DNA from: JADFXI01 sp963784135
Lineage (GTDB): Bacteria; Nitrospirota; Thermodesulfovibrionia; Thermodesulfovibrionales; Dissulfurispiraceae
Direction of reading: 5' to 3'
DNA length: 64,000 nucleotides
Assembly (NCBI GenBank): GCA_963784135.1
Contig: CAWAQG010000001.1
Location: 26,362 to 90,361, forward strand
Positions 33,884 through 42,242 of the stretch are shown piece by piece. The position numbers were made by a program, and so were the translations under genes. The notes under the pieces are model-generated. The model did no database searches. It was not told the DNA's origin and was given only the letters and a program-made list of their open reading frames with translations. How positions within the stretch are numbered: the stretch's first letter is position 1; each line of letters opens with the position of its first letter.

Positions 33884-34536
33884 ATCCGCTGTCTGAGAGG
33901 CGGATTTACAATATACCCGTCTTGCATTTCATACCCGGAAATCCTTACCGCCCTGCCCTCAATGCTCAGCCTGCCCTCAGCATAGAGCCGCAGGGCCTCG
34001 GGGTATAACATATGCTCCAGTTTCAGTATTCGAGAGGAAAGCGTGTCCTCGGTGTCGTCGGGAGAGACAGGTACTGCGGCCTGTATTATAACGGGCCCCG
34101 TATCCATTCCCCTGTCAACAAAATGCACTGTGCAGCCGCTTATCCTCACCCCATACTCCGCTGCCTGCTTCTGTCCGTGCAGGCCCGGAAAGGCCGGGAG
34201 AAGGGCCGGATGTATATTCATAATCCTGTTCGGGAATGCATCGATCAGGGGTTTTCCGACAATGCGCATAAACCCGGCAAGCGCCACCAGGTCCACCTCA
34301 CGCTTTTCAAGTTCACGGGCTATGGCTGAAAAATAATCGTCCCTTGTGAGTGAGGCTTCAGGGTCGATATAGAGGTAGTCTATAGAGTGTCTTTTCGCCC
34401 TCTCAATAGCATAGGCCCCGGCATTATCAACAATGAGCAGTTTAACCGCAGCAGGAAGTCTCCCCGCCTCTATCTCATCAATGATGGCCTGAAAGTTTGA
34501 GCCCCTGCCGGACGCAAGGATACCAAGATTGAGCAT
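33880..34536 (-). CDS. purN: Phosphoribosylglycinamide formyltransferase
   Basis: 218 residues. It begins LNLGILASGRGSNFQAIIDEI, shown in part as ASGRGSNFQAI. The active-site region has NIHPALLPAFPGLHGQKQA (Asn-His pair) and the catalytic Asp in VHFVDRGMDTGPVIIQ. It transfers the formyl group from 10-formyl-THF to GAR in purine synthesis. The first gene of the purN-rsmD-coaD run. An HU gene lies 41 bp upstream on the same strand. Confidence 0.96.
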   Translation of the reverse strand: MLNLGILASGRGSNFQAIIDEIEAGRLPAAVKLLIVDNAGAYAIERAKRHSIDYLYIDPEASLTRDDYFSAIARELEKREVDLVALAGFMRIVGKPLIDAFPNRIMNIHPALLPAFPGLHGQKQAAEYGVRISGCTVHFVDRGMDTGPVIIQAAVPVSPDDTEDTLSSRILKLEHMLYPEALRLYAEGRLSIEGRAVRISGYEMQDGYIVNPPLRQRI

Positions 34537-34577
34537 ACATGCCTCCCTGCCGACCTGCTTTTTTAAATATAGCTAAT

Positions 34578-34850
34578 CTATTTTATCTCTGATTTCAGCG
34601 TTGCCCCCGCACTAAATTTGGGGACTTTCCTGGCCGGGATTTTGATGACCTCGCCGCTCCTGGGATTCCTGCCTTTCCTGGCCTTCCTCTTTGAAACGGA
34701 AAAAGTGCCAAACCCGACAAGCGTGACCTTCTTTCCCTTTTTTAACGAAGCAGCAACTGAAGCCATAAAAGACTTAAGCGCCGTTTCCGCCTGTTTCCTG
34801 GAAATGTCTGCGTCCTTGGCCATCTTTAAAACAAGTTCAACCTTTGTCAT
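34578..34850 (-). CDS. HU-family DNA-binding protein
   Basis: 90 residues, the HU/IHF size. MTKVELVLKMAKDADISRKQAE opens the dimerisation helices (given by its ends). The arm signature GFGTFSVSKRKARKGRNPRSG is present by parts (FGTFSV, GRNPRSGE), ending in FSAGATLKSEI. It bends and compacts DNA. The GGGGGG-rich sequence before the ATG gives a strong ribosome binding site. It lies between the UvrD-type helicase and purN. Confidence 0.95.
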   Translation of the reverse strand: MTKVELVLKMAKDADISRKQAETALKSFMASVAASLKKGKKVTLVGFGTFSVSKRKARKGRNPRSGEVIKIPARKVPKFSAGATLKSEIK

Positions 34851-34930
34851 AGTACCCCCCCTGTAAATTTATGATAAGATATTTTACTTTAAGTACCCCG
34901 GCTTTACAACAACAAAAAACAGCATGGGGT

Positions 34931-36808
34931 CTATAGCTCTTCCTTTATTTCATCCAGATATCTTGACTCCAGCATAGGTGAAATATTCCCGAACTTCATC
35001 CTCGACTCTGCCGATGAAAGATACAGCCTCTCTTTTGCCCTCGTGCATCCGACATAAAAAAGTCTTCGTTCTTCCTCAAGGCTTGATAAATTGTCCAGCG
35101 ATTTTGCCGAAGGGAAAATCCCCTCCTCCAGCGCAGGTATAAAAACCACCGGGAATTCGAGCCCTTTAGCAGCGTGGAGAGTCATAATTTTTACTGATTG
35201 ATCACTGCCTATCCTGTCCTGCTCCGAACTCAAAAGATTATCTTCCATAAATTCCGAGAAAGTCTTCCCCTCAGTCGCCAGATTTTTAAAAACATTGGAA
35301 AGTTCCGATATGTTTTCGATACGATCATCATAATCATCTTTGTACTCGCTTTTCAGGTAATCAAAGTAGCCTATCTCCTTAATAAGTTCCATCAGGACTG
35401 CAAATGGAGCACCTTCGATCATTTCTGAGTATTTCTCTGCAACGTTTATAAAGACATCGGCATTCAAGCGCTGTCTCGGAGACAGTTTTGCTTCCTTCAG
35501 CGCCTGTATCCAATCGGTTTTGTGATGGTCTCTTATTATCGACAACGCCTTGCCGCCTATATATCTGGACGGTATATTAATTATCCTTTCAAACGCGGCT
35601 TTATCTTTGTGGTTTGCTATAAATCTCAGGTATGAGACCAAATCCCTTATTTCCGCATGCTCATAAAATGCAAGGCCCCTGACTACCTGGTATGGAATGT
35701 TATTTTTCATTAAAGCGCTTTCTATCCCACGCGATAAAAAACTCATTCTTATTAAGATTGCTATATCGGAATAGGAATAGCCGTGCATATTCAAAAGAGA
35801 CCTTATTTTATCAGCTATGTAATTTGTTTCTTCAATGTCATTTTCATTTTCTTTATTTTCGATCTCGCCCTCGACCTCACTGTCCGTATGCAGTTTCAGG
35901 ATTTTATCTCCCCACATATCACCTGCCCCGCAAAGTATCTTATTGGCCAGCTTGAGAATTTTTTTTGTAGATCTATAGTTCTTTTCGAGCTTCATTTCAA
36001 CTGCGCCGAAATCCTCTACGAAACGGAGCATATTCGAGGGCTTTGAGCCCCGCCAGGAATATATGGACTGAAAAGGATCGCCAACTGCAAAAAGGCCCTT
36101 TTTATTTCCGGCGAGGAGTTGAATAATCTGATATTGGACATCATTGGTATCCTGGAACTCATCTATCAAAATGTAATCGAATCTCTGCTGCCATTTTTGT
36201 CTTATGAAAGGCTCTTTTAAAAGCACCTCAGTCGTATAAAGCAGAAGATCATCATAATCAAGCGCATTCGATTTCTCCAGGTCTTTCCTGTATTCATCAG
36301 CTACAACCGAATATGAGGACGCCGGAAAGGGAAGACTTTTAATATAAGCGACCATATCAGCCCTATGCTCCTGCTTTGCTTTCGATATGATGTCTTTTGC
36401 CATACCGGCCTCTTTCGGCTTCATGTTCAGCCTTTTCATAATGTCTTTGATTATTTTGAGACTGTCATCGGCGTCATAGATAACGAACTTCCTGTCGAAA
36501 TTCTTATCAAGAACGGCTATATCCTCTCGCAATACCCGGACCCCAAATGCATGAAAGGTACTGATCCACGGGGGGCTGACAGATAACGCTCTCCGGACCC
36601 TTTCCGCCATCTCATTTGCCGCCTTTTTCGTAAACGTGATCGCAAGGATCCGGTTTGCCCTGACGCCTCTCTCTTTAATAAGGTAAACAATCTTTGAAGT
36701 CAGAACCTTCGTTTTCCCGCTGCCTGCCCCGGCAATTAAGAGCAAAGGCGAGTCAAAATATTTTACTGCTTCCTTTTGCTGAGCGTTGAGGCCGTCGAGC
36801 AGCATCAC
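34931..36808 (-). CDS. UvrD/PcrA-type superfamily 1 helicase
   Basis: 625 residues with the SF1A motif set: LNAQQKEAV (Q motif), GAGSGKTKVL (Walker A), LAITFTKKAANEM (Ia), ILIDEFQDTN (II), FAVGDPFQSIYSWRGSKP (III), LEKNYRST (IV), VKIMTLHAAKGLEFPVVFIPALEEG (V, by its ends) and EERRLFYVGCTRAKERLYL (VI). It unwinds DNA 3' to 5' in repair or displaces recombinase. It is a little shorter than E. coli UvrD and lacks its C-terminal Tudor-like tail, so PcrA/Rep-like helicase is the safest name. Confidence 0.93.
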   Translation of the reverse strand: MMLLDGLNAQQKEAVKYFDSPLLLIAGAGSGKTKVLTSKIVYLIKERGVRANRILAITFTKKAANEMAERVRRALSVSPPWISTFHAFGVRVLREDIAVLDKNFDRKFVIYDADDSLKIIKDIMKRLNMKPKEAGMAKDIISKAKQEHRADMVAYIKSLPFPASSYSVVADEYRKDLEKSNALDYDDLLLYTTEVLLKEPFIRQKWQQRFDYILIDEFQDTNDVQYQIIQLLAGNKKGLFAVGDPFQSIYSWRGSKPSNMLRFVEDFGAVEMKLEKNYRSTKKILKLANKILCGAGDMWGDKILKLHTDSEVEGEIENKENENDIEETNYIADKIRSLLNMHGYSYSDIAILIRMSFLSRGIESALMKNNIPYQVVRGLAFYEHAEIRDLVSYLRFIANHKDKAAFERIINIPSRYIGGKALSIIRDHHKTDWIQALKEAKLSPRQRLNADVFINVAEKYSEMIEGAPFAVLMELIKEIGYFDYLKSEYKDDYDDRIENISELSNVFKNLATEGKTFSEFMEDNLLSSEQDRIGSDQSVKIMTLHAAKGLEFPVVFIPALEEGIFPSAKSLDNLSSLEEERRLFYVGCTRAKERLYLSSAESRMKFGNISPMLESRYLDEIKEEL

Positions 36809-36915
36809 TTCTCCTTTAAATTAATCAATTGTGTTTTTATAATCTATTACCAAATTCAACAATGGCAACGTGCTGTTTGCAACGGGGGGACAGGCTGGAT
36901 TTGCAGCCGGAGCAG

Positions 36916-37146
36916 TTATGAAATCAGGGAGAGTTTGCTTAATTCGTCCACCATCACAGCAAACTCCTGACGGTGCCGGTATCCCAGTTCGACAATCGCA
37001 TCATATGGCTCCATTGCCGATTCAGGGTCCACCAATGACAGGTACTTGTTAAATACAGCATTAAAGGCGTTCCTCTTGCCGGGCACGAAATACAAGTCCT
37101 CGAAAGCTGCAGCTATTTTAAAAGCGATATCCTCGACCTCAGGCAT
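36916..37146 (-). CDS. Small acidic protein of unknown function (76 aa)
   Basis: 76 residues, MPEVEDIAFKIAAAFEDLYFV at the start (shown by its ends). The GGAGGAA Shine-Dalgarno before ATG 37146 is strong, so I regard it as a real gene. It has no cysteines and no membrane segment, and looks helical and acidic. I do not recognise the family. It is divergent from the MITE-like element and lies 107 bp upstream of the helicase gene on the same strand, so co-transcription is possible. Confidence 0.55.
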   Translation of the reverse strand: MPEVEDIAFKIAAAFEDLYFVPGKRNAFNAVFNKYLSLVDPESAMEPYDAIVELGYRHRQEFAVMVDELSKLSLIS

Positions 37147-37200
37147 CAGTTCCTCCTCAAAGCACTTAATAATTATTCTACCATAATCGTGCAGCAGGAG

Positions 37201-37415
37201 GTTATGCGGTCAGGGCAAACGCACTATGCGCCGGAAAGCCGAAATTTCCGTCATGCCCGAAGTTCTTAATCGGGCATCCAGACACAAATAACCTGGATTC
37301 CCGCTAACGGACTGCGGGAATGACGACTTATAAGCCGAAATTTTGGAGTTTATGGCAATATTGCAGTTAGTTTTTAATCGAAAAAAACATAGTGCGTTTG
37401 CCCTGGTTACGCGGT
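37201..37415. mobile_element. MITE-like element with 18-bp inverted ends and target duplication
   Basis: Inverted ends at 37211-37228 and 37388-37405 (CAGGGCAAACGCACTATG and its complement) bound a 195-bp non-coding element. Flanking 10-bp sequences 37201-37210 and 37406-37415 match in nine of ten positions (GTTATGCGGT / GTTACGCGGT), as expected of a target-site duplication. A REPIN-type hairpin pair lies inside at 37249-37325. It fills most of the gap between the 76-residue gene and the CBM48 gene. Confidence 0.7.
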
Positions 37416-37598
37416 AGACCCACTACCAAAATTTCATCAAGTTTTAACATTAGCTTAATACTAAAGTAATTTTTCTGTGCTAAGCTTATATAAGCATATA
37501 AAGCTTATGCAACCACTCTTTTATGTCGTTGCCGGTCGTTGCATTGTCTTTTCAGGTACGGAAAAGCATTTTTGAAATACTTTCACGGGAGGATTTAC

Positions 37599-38147
37599 AT
37601 GGACATTAAAAAGCAATCTAAAAAGAAAACAGTCGCTGAAACGAAAAATAACGGGGGGAACATCAGCGGAAGAACTCAGGTCAATGAGAAACCTTCGGCG
37701 ACGGAGAAACTTTTGACCGGAAAGACCCTTACTGAGAAGTCCGGAGGGACAAAACAGCCTGCCGCTGCCAGGAAACCCAAAGCAACTGTGACCTCCACAA
37801 CAACAAATTCCCCTGCCTTACAAGTACCGAAAGAAGAACTTTGCGGGATCAGGAAAGAGTATACAAAGTCGCGAAATCTTTGCAAAGTCACATTCATATT
37901 GCCCGGAGAGGCCGCGCTAAAGGCGAAGCAGGTTGCTATAGTTGGGGATTTTAATAACTGGAACAATACAACCACTTCTCTAAGTAAACTGGGAAATGGT
38001 GATTTTAGTGTTACTCTTGAGCTTGAAGCAGGAAAGGAATACCGTTTCCGCTATCTTATCGATAACCATCGGTGGGAAAATGACTGGTGCGCTGATAAGT
38101 ATCTTGCGGGCCCGTACGGCGTTGAGGATTCCGTAGTGTGTGTCTAA
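37599..38147 (+). CDS. CBM48/AMPK-type glycogen-binding domain protein
   Basis: 182 residues from ATG 37599, which follows GGGAGGAT. An upstream frame from 37539 is unlikely. The N-terminal 95 residues are Lys/Thr/Ser-rich and low-complexity. The C-terminal domain reads KVTFILPGEAA, KQVAIVGDFNNWN, LELEAGKEYRFRYLID, WENDWCADKYLAGPYGVEDSVV (by its ends). This is the beta-sandwich of AMPK-beta/isoamylase N-terminal glycogen-binding modules, with the aromatic residues in FNNWN. Function is unknown; stand-alone proteins of this type may bind glycogen or regulate carbohydrate enzymes. Confidence 0.8.
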   Translation: MDIKKQSKKKTVAETKNNGGNISGRTQVNEKPSATEKLLTGKTLTEKSGGTKQPAAARKPKATVTSTTTNSPALQVPKEELCGIRKEYTKSRNLCKVTFILPGEAALKAKQVAIVGDFNNWNNTTTSLSKLGNGDFSVTLELEAGKEYRFRYLIDNHRWENDWCADKYLAGPYGVEDSVVCV

Positions 38148-38196
38148 GGAACGCGACAGACTAAGAAGGGACGGGGTTTTGCTCCATATTGCCCAG

Positions 38197-38418
38197 TCAT
38201 TTATTGACTCCATAATCCTGTAAACATTCCTGATATGTGCGCGTTCTCCTCCTGGTCTGGTCCCAGGGGGGGCGCGGTCGTGCATTCACTTTCTGCTCTT
38301 CTGCACACAATGCCCTTATATCAGACGGTCTATACTTATACCAGTAGACCAAGGCAATTCCGGTTAGGGATAAAAGTACAAACAAGAGTAATATGATTCC
38401 CCTCAAATGCTCTTTCAT
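38197..38418 (-). CDS. Small single-pass membrane protein (73 aa)
   Basis: 73 residues. One N-terminal membrane helix (IILLLFVLLSLTGIALVYW) precedes a basic, Arg-rich tail with two cysteines. An AAGGAC-like ribosome site lies upstream. It resembles no family I know and is divergent from the chemosensory operon. It could be spurious, but the clear membrane helix and the absence of an alternative gene favour a real one. Confidence 0.4.
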   Translation of the reverse strand: MKEHLRGIILLLFVLLSLTGIALVYWYKYRPSDIRALCAEEQKVNARPRPPWDQTRRRTRTYQECLQDYGVNK

Positions 38419-38507
38419 TTTTGAGCTCTGTCCTTATTTTACCACAATGAAATTCCCATTGGAGCCGCCCTGCGGGGGCGCGTTGCAATCATAAACAGTA
38501 ATAGTTT

Positions 38508-38990
38508 ATGATAATGAAAACTTTGCCTGATATGCTCCGGGGAAGACGAAACGCAGAGTGTGAGGATACGGGAGCGGTGAAACCTGGCCGGATATTGATC
38601 GTCGATGACATGATGCCCATGAGGGCCTTTATCAAGGCGGGCATCAGGTCGACCATTTCAAAAGACATCGAGATCGACGAAGCAAGCAGCGGCGAAGCGG
38701 CGAAGGGGAAACTGGAAGTCCAGCGCTACGACCTCGTTCTCTGCGACTGGAATTTGCCCGGCCTCAAGGGCACCGAGCTTCTGCAATGGATGCGGGAGCA
38801 GGATGCGCTGAAAAACACGCCTGTAATCATGCTGACCGCCAATAATAAGAAAGAAATAATCCAGGAGGCGATCGAACTTGGCGCCGCTGACTACGTTATA
38901 AAGCCTGTTACGGCGGATGTGCTGGGCAAGAAAGTCAGTGCCGTCCTGAGAGCGTCCATGGACGCCGGAAAGAAAAACGCTGAAGGATAG
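38508..38990 (+). CDS. CheY-like response regulator
   Basis: 160 residues: 27 N-terminal residues before a receiver domain. RILIVDDMMPMRAFIKAG supplies the acidic pocket. The phosphoacceptor is D80 in LVLCDWNLPG, followed by MLTANN (Thr) and DYVIKPV (Lys). There is no output domain, so it should act by protein contact. It is the first gene of a rightward chemosensory operon; the next gene starts 8 bp later. The extended N-terminus is unusual for CheY. A start nearer 38535 would shorten it. Confidence 0.9.
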   Translation: MIMKTLPDMLRGRRNAECEDTGAVKPGRILIVDDMMPMRAFIKAGIRSTISKDIEIDEASSGEAAKGKLEVQRYDLVLCDWNLPGLKGTELLQWMREQDALKNTPVIMLTANNKKEIIQEAIELGAADYVIKPVTADVLGKKVSAVLRASMDAGKKNAEG

Positions 38991-38998
38991 GAAAAAAC

Positions 38999-39517
38999 AT
39001 GGACGCCGAGAGGACAAAGAGCGACCGCATTCTCGAACAGTTAAGAAAACGCAGTGTGCGCGAAAAGGTAGTGGATGTGGAGGAGGAGAAGGTCAAGCTG
39101 GTCATCTTTTCCCTTGCGGATGATTATTACGCCTTTTACGGCGGCGACGTAAAAGAGATACTACTCCCTCCCGGCGATATTTCTTATGTGCCGGGCGCCC
39201 CCGACTTTGTCCTTGGAGTGATTAACGTAAGGGGAGATATAGAATCCGTGGTTGCCATCAATACATTCCTATCCCTCCCGGAAAGCAAAAAAACCTCCCA
39301 GAGCAGAATTGCAATTGCAGTCAAGGGCGGTGTCCGGTCGGGCATTATGGTGGACTCCATCGAGGACGTGCTCGATGTGCCGGTGAGCGGCATCAAACCT
39401 CCACTTTCGACACTCGATGCCTTTAAGAAAGAATGCGTCACGGGTGAGTTTATATTTAACGGCAAGAACGTCACCGTGCTCGACGCCGGAAAAATCTTCG
39501 GGAAGCTGGCGGTTTGA
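38999..39517 (+). CDS. cheW: CheW-type coupling protein (first copy)
   Basis: 172 residues. The CheW core begins at about residue 28 (VKLVIFSLADDYYAFYGGDVKEI, by its ends). FVLGVINVRGDIESVVAINTFL is the diagnostic strand pair, and GIMVDSIEDVLDVP and FIFNGKNVTVLDAGKIF follow. CheW bridges chemoreceptor and CheA. A Shine-Dalgarno (AGGATAGGA) precedes ATG 38999. The stop overlaps the next cheW start. Confidence 0.9.
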   Translation: MDAERTKSDRILEQLRKRSVREKVVDVEEEKVKLVIFSLADDYYAFYGGDVKEILLPPGDISYVPGAPDFVLGVINVRGDIESVVAINTFLSLPESKKTSQSRIAIAVKGGVRSGIMVDSIEDVLDVPVSGIKPPLSTLDAFKKECVTGEFIFNGKNVTVLDAGKIFGKLAV

Positions 39518-39936
39518 TGGAGGAGGGATGCTGCTCTGTCTGCCCGGATGAACTTACTCTGCTCGTGTTTACCGTGGGCGGTGTCAGAATGGCAGTTGAT
39601 ACCGCCCAGGTGGATGGGATGGCGCATCCCGAAGATGTTGATATTCAGGGCAGGGAGACGCGGGGTTTCCATCAGATCATTTCCTTTCGTGGTCCGGTAT
39701 GCTACAAGACGCCGTGGGTGCTCCAGGTGAAAGATGAGGCAACGCCCTACGGCGTTATAATAGACCAACCGGAGGAGATTGTCCCGGTAAAGATCGAGGC
39801 CCTTCAGCCCCTCCCCCGCCTTATCGGGGCCGGCGGAGGCTCTGAGGCGATCTGGGGCGCCATGGTGCGCACGGACGGTACTATTCTTTTGCTGGTTGAT
39901 CTGTACAAACTGCCGAAGGATATAAGGCTTACTTAA
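39517..39936 (+). CDS. CheW-like coupling protein (second, divergent copy)
   Basis: 139 residues from ATG 39517, which overlaps the previous stop (TGATG). It has a CheW-type fold (LLVFTVGGVRMAVDTAQVDGM by parts, PYGVIIDQPEEIVPV, GTILLLVDLYKLPKD) but lacks the canonical GxxNxRG strand. Two CheW proteins of different type are typical of Wsp-like systems (WspB and WspD). This one may couple to a different partner or tune array assembly. Confidence 0.75.
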   Translation: MEEGCCSVCPDELTLLVFTVGGVRMAVDTAQVDGMAHPEDVDIQGRETRGFHQIISFRGPVCYKTPWVLQVKDEATPYGVIIDQPEEIVPVKIEALQPLPRLIGAGGGSEAIWGAMVRTDGTILLLVDLYKLPKDIRLT

Positions 39937-39975
39937 AGGTGGACACTTAAATTTTATCAGGAGGTATGCATATTT

Positions 39976-41199
39976 ATGCGCAAAGTCTTTGGTCCCGCCA
40001 TTTCACTGATGAACAGACTCACGTATGCCTACAAATTTGCCCTTATCGGAGTACTTTTTCTTTTCATGACCGCAGTGCTTATGTATCAGTCCATAGAACA
40101 TATCAATAATATGCTCATTCCCGCAGTCATATTTCTTCTGATCGGTTATATCTTTATCGCCTTTTACTTTTCGGTCAGGGATACGGTCGCCCATCTGATG
40201 GAGGGTATCCGCTCCATGGAGGAAGGGGACTTGACCAGCAAGCTCAATTCCGGCAGCAGCGACGAAATAGGCTCTTTATGCGCCCCGCTGAACAAGATGG
40301 CACGACACCTCGGCAATGTTATCGGGGAGGTGTCCGAGGCCGCCAAGGGGATTACCTCATTCTCCAGTGAAGTCTCCGTGGCAGCGGAACAGCAGGCCAC
40401 TGTTGCGTCTGAACAATCGGCTGCCGTGGCTGAAATCACCTCAACAATGGAAGAGCTTTCCGCCTCATCCACACAGATTGCCGACCATTCCAACTCCGTG
40501 GTTGAGATCGCCACGAAAACATGGGATGACACAAAGAAAGGCGCCGGCGCCGTGGAATCGGTGATAATGAAAATGAGCGATATTAACAACGACAACCTCA
40601 ACAGCATCCGGGAAATAGTGGACCTGGGACGGAAATCCAAGGAGATATCCAAGGTGATGGAGATCATTAATTCCATCGCCGACCAGACCAAACTGATCGC
40701 GTTCAACGCTGCATTGGAGGCCTCCAGCGCCGGTGAAGCAGGCAAGAGGTTCGGCGTAGTCGCGGTGGAAATCCGGAGGCTGGCTGACAGCGTCATGGAA
40801 TCCACCGGCGAGATCGAGGGTAAGATCAGCGAAATCCAGGAGGCGATCAACCGGCTGGTCATTGCTTCCGAGAAGGGGTCTAAAGGCATACAGGAGGGCA
40901 TGGAATACTCGAACCAGACAGCAAATCTTCTCATCGAGCTCGTGGACGCGGCCCAGACCACCACAGAAGCTGCAAAACAGATATCCCTTTCTACCCAACA
41001 GCAGAAGACAGCCAGCGGCCAGGTGGTGGTGGCCCTGCGCGAGATAGTGGCAGGCTCAGGCCAGACCGCTGATTCCATCGGCCATATCAGTTCCGTCACC
41101 CGGCAGCTTTCCAAACTATCGGACAACCTGCGTGATATGGTCTCGAAGTTCAGGGTGCAAGGCAGCGTACTGACGGAAGGGAAAGAGGACAAAGAGTGA
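39976..41199 (+). CDS. Methyl-accepting chemotaxis protein without sensor domain
   Basis: 407 residues. Two membrane helices (about 25-45 and 50-72) are joined by only a few residues, so no periplasmic ligand domain exists. A HAMP domain and the signalling tip ADQTKLIAFNAALEA...SAGEAGKRFGVVAVEIRRLADS follow. The variant KLIAFNAALEA replaces the usual NLLALNAAIEA. Gln/Glu residues flanking the tip may be methylated by the neighbouring CheR. It must sense something within the membrane or cytoplasm. An AGGAGG ribosome site is present. Confidence 0.9.
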   Translation: MRKVFGPAISLMNRLTYAYKFALIGVLFLFMTAVLMYQSIEHINNMLIPAVIFLLIGYIFIAFYFSVRDTVAHLMEGIRSMEEGDLTSKLNSGSSDEIGSLCAPLNKMARHLGNVIGEVSEAAKGITSFSSEVSVAAEQQATVASEQSAAVAEITSTMEELSASSTQIADHSNSVVEIATKTWDDTKKGAGAVESVIMKMSDINNDNLNSIREIVDLGRKSKEISKVMEIINSIADQTKLIAFNAALEASSAGEAGKRFGVVAVEIRRLADSVMESTGEIEGKISEIQEAINRLVIASEKGSKGIQEGMEYSNQTANLLIELVDAAQTTTEAAKQISLSTQQQKTASGQVVVALREIVAGSGQTADSIGHISSVTRQLSKLSDNLRDMVSKFRVQGSVLTEGKEDKE

Positions 41200-42242
41200 T
41201 GAAAGAGATCAGGACCCTGGTGGTTGACGACAGTCCCTTCGCACGGGAACTGATCATGGACATACTATCCACCGACAAGGAGATAAAGGTAGTCGGAGAG
41301 GCGGCAAACGGCATGGAGGCGACACAGAAGGTCAGGGATTTAAAACCCGACATTGTGACCATAGATATTGAGATGCCGGTGATGAACGGCATTGACGCCA
41401 TTGAAGAGATCATGGCGGCAAACGCGGTCCCCATCCTGGTCGTCACAACCCGCGGAGATGCCAAGACTGCCTATGACGCCATTTCCCGTGGAGCGTTGGA
41501 TATTGTGGTAAAACCCGACGTAAGCAGGGAGGGGGCCAGGGAATTTATCGACAAGATTAAGCTACTTTCCAGGATCAAGGTCATTACCCACATCCGAAGG
41601 AAGGCACTAAGGGAAGTAACTCCCGTGGAGAAGCTCTCTTTTGGGGGCGGAGAAATAGACAGGGTAGTGGCCATCGCTGCTTCCACCGGAGGCCCGGAAG
41701 CCCTTTCCATTATTCTCTCTTCCCTGCCCGCAGGGTTCCCCTGTCCGGTGGTTATTGCCCAGCACATCTCTGACGGTTTTGTTGCGGGAATGGCTGAATG
41801 GCTCCGAAAGCTGTCGAAGCTCTCTGTCAAGTCCCCTGCAGAAGGAGAACCGTTGCTCCCCGGCACTGTCTACATTGCCCCCTCAGAGACGCACATGGAA
41901 ATAACCGGCGCAAAAACCATTATGTTTGCGGAACGACAGGAGAAGGACATCTACCATCCTTCCTGCGACAGACTGCTATTGTCTGCGGCCCGGGTCTTTG
42001 GCCCGAGATGCATAGGCGTTATTCTCACCGGAATGGGGAGCGATGGCGCCAGTGGCATGGAGAAAATCAGGAAAGCGGGGGGGATTACCATCGCGCAGGA
42101 CGAAAGAACCTCCATTGTCTTTGGGATGCCGAAGATAGCCATTGAAAAAGGCTGTATTGACAAGGTGCTGCCCATCGAGGAAATAAGCGGCGAGATCGTG
42201 CGCATTATGAGCGGGGCTGCGGCAGCGTTGAACAAGCGATGA
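41199..42242 (+). CDS. cheB: Protein-glutamate methylesterase CheB
   Basis: 347 residues from ATG 41199 (TGATG overlap with the receptor gene). The receiver domain has the phosphoacceptor Asp in IVTIDIEMPVMNG (about residue 56) and KPD. The catalytic domain has the Ser in IAASTGGPEAL, the His in AQHISDGF and the Asp in GMGSDGASG. CheB removes receptor methyl groups when phosphorylated by CheA. Every catalytic residue is present. Confidence 0.96.
   Translation: MKEIRTLVVDDSPFARELIMDILSTDKEIKVVGEAANGMEATQKVRDLKPDIVTIDIEMPVMNGIDAIEEIMAANAVPILVVTTRGDAKTAYDAISRGALDIVVKPDVSREGAREFIDKIKLLSRIKVITHIRRKALREVTPVEKLSFGGGEIDRVVAIAASTGGPEALSIILSSLPAGFPCPVVIAQHISDGFVAGMAEWLRKLSKLSVKSPAEGEPLLPGTVYIAPSETHMEITGAKTIMFAERQEKDIYHPSCDRLLLSAARVFGPRCIGVILTGMGSDGASGMEKIRKAGGITIAQDERTSIVFGMPKIAIEKGCIDKVLPIEEISGEIVRIMSGAAAALNKR

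Noticed and set aside
38165..38185. GG-N10-GC sequence upstream of the chemosensory operon
   Set aside because: The -24 box is weak and it lies more than 300 bases from the first gene.
40164..41192. 342-residue open frame antisense to the chemoreceptor gene
   Set aside because: It is a mirror of GC-rich coding sequence: Ser-rich low-complexity translation, no ribosome site, and a well-supported MCP on the other strand.
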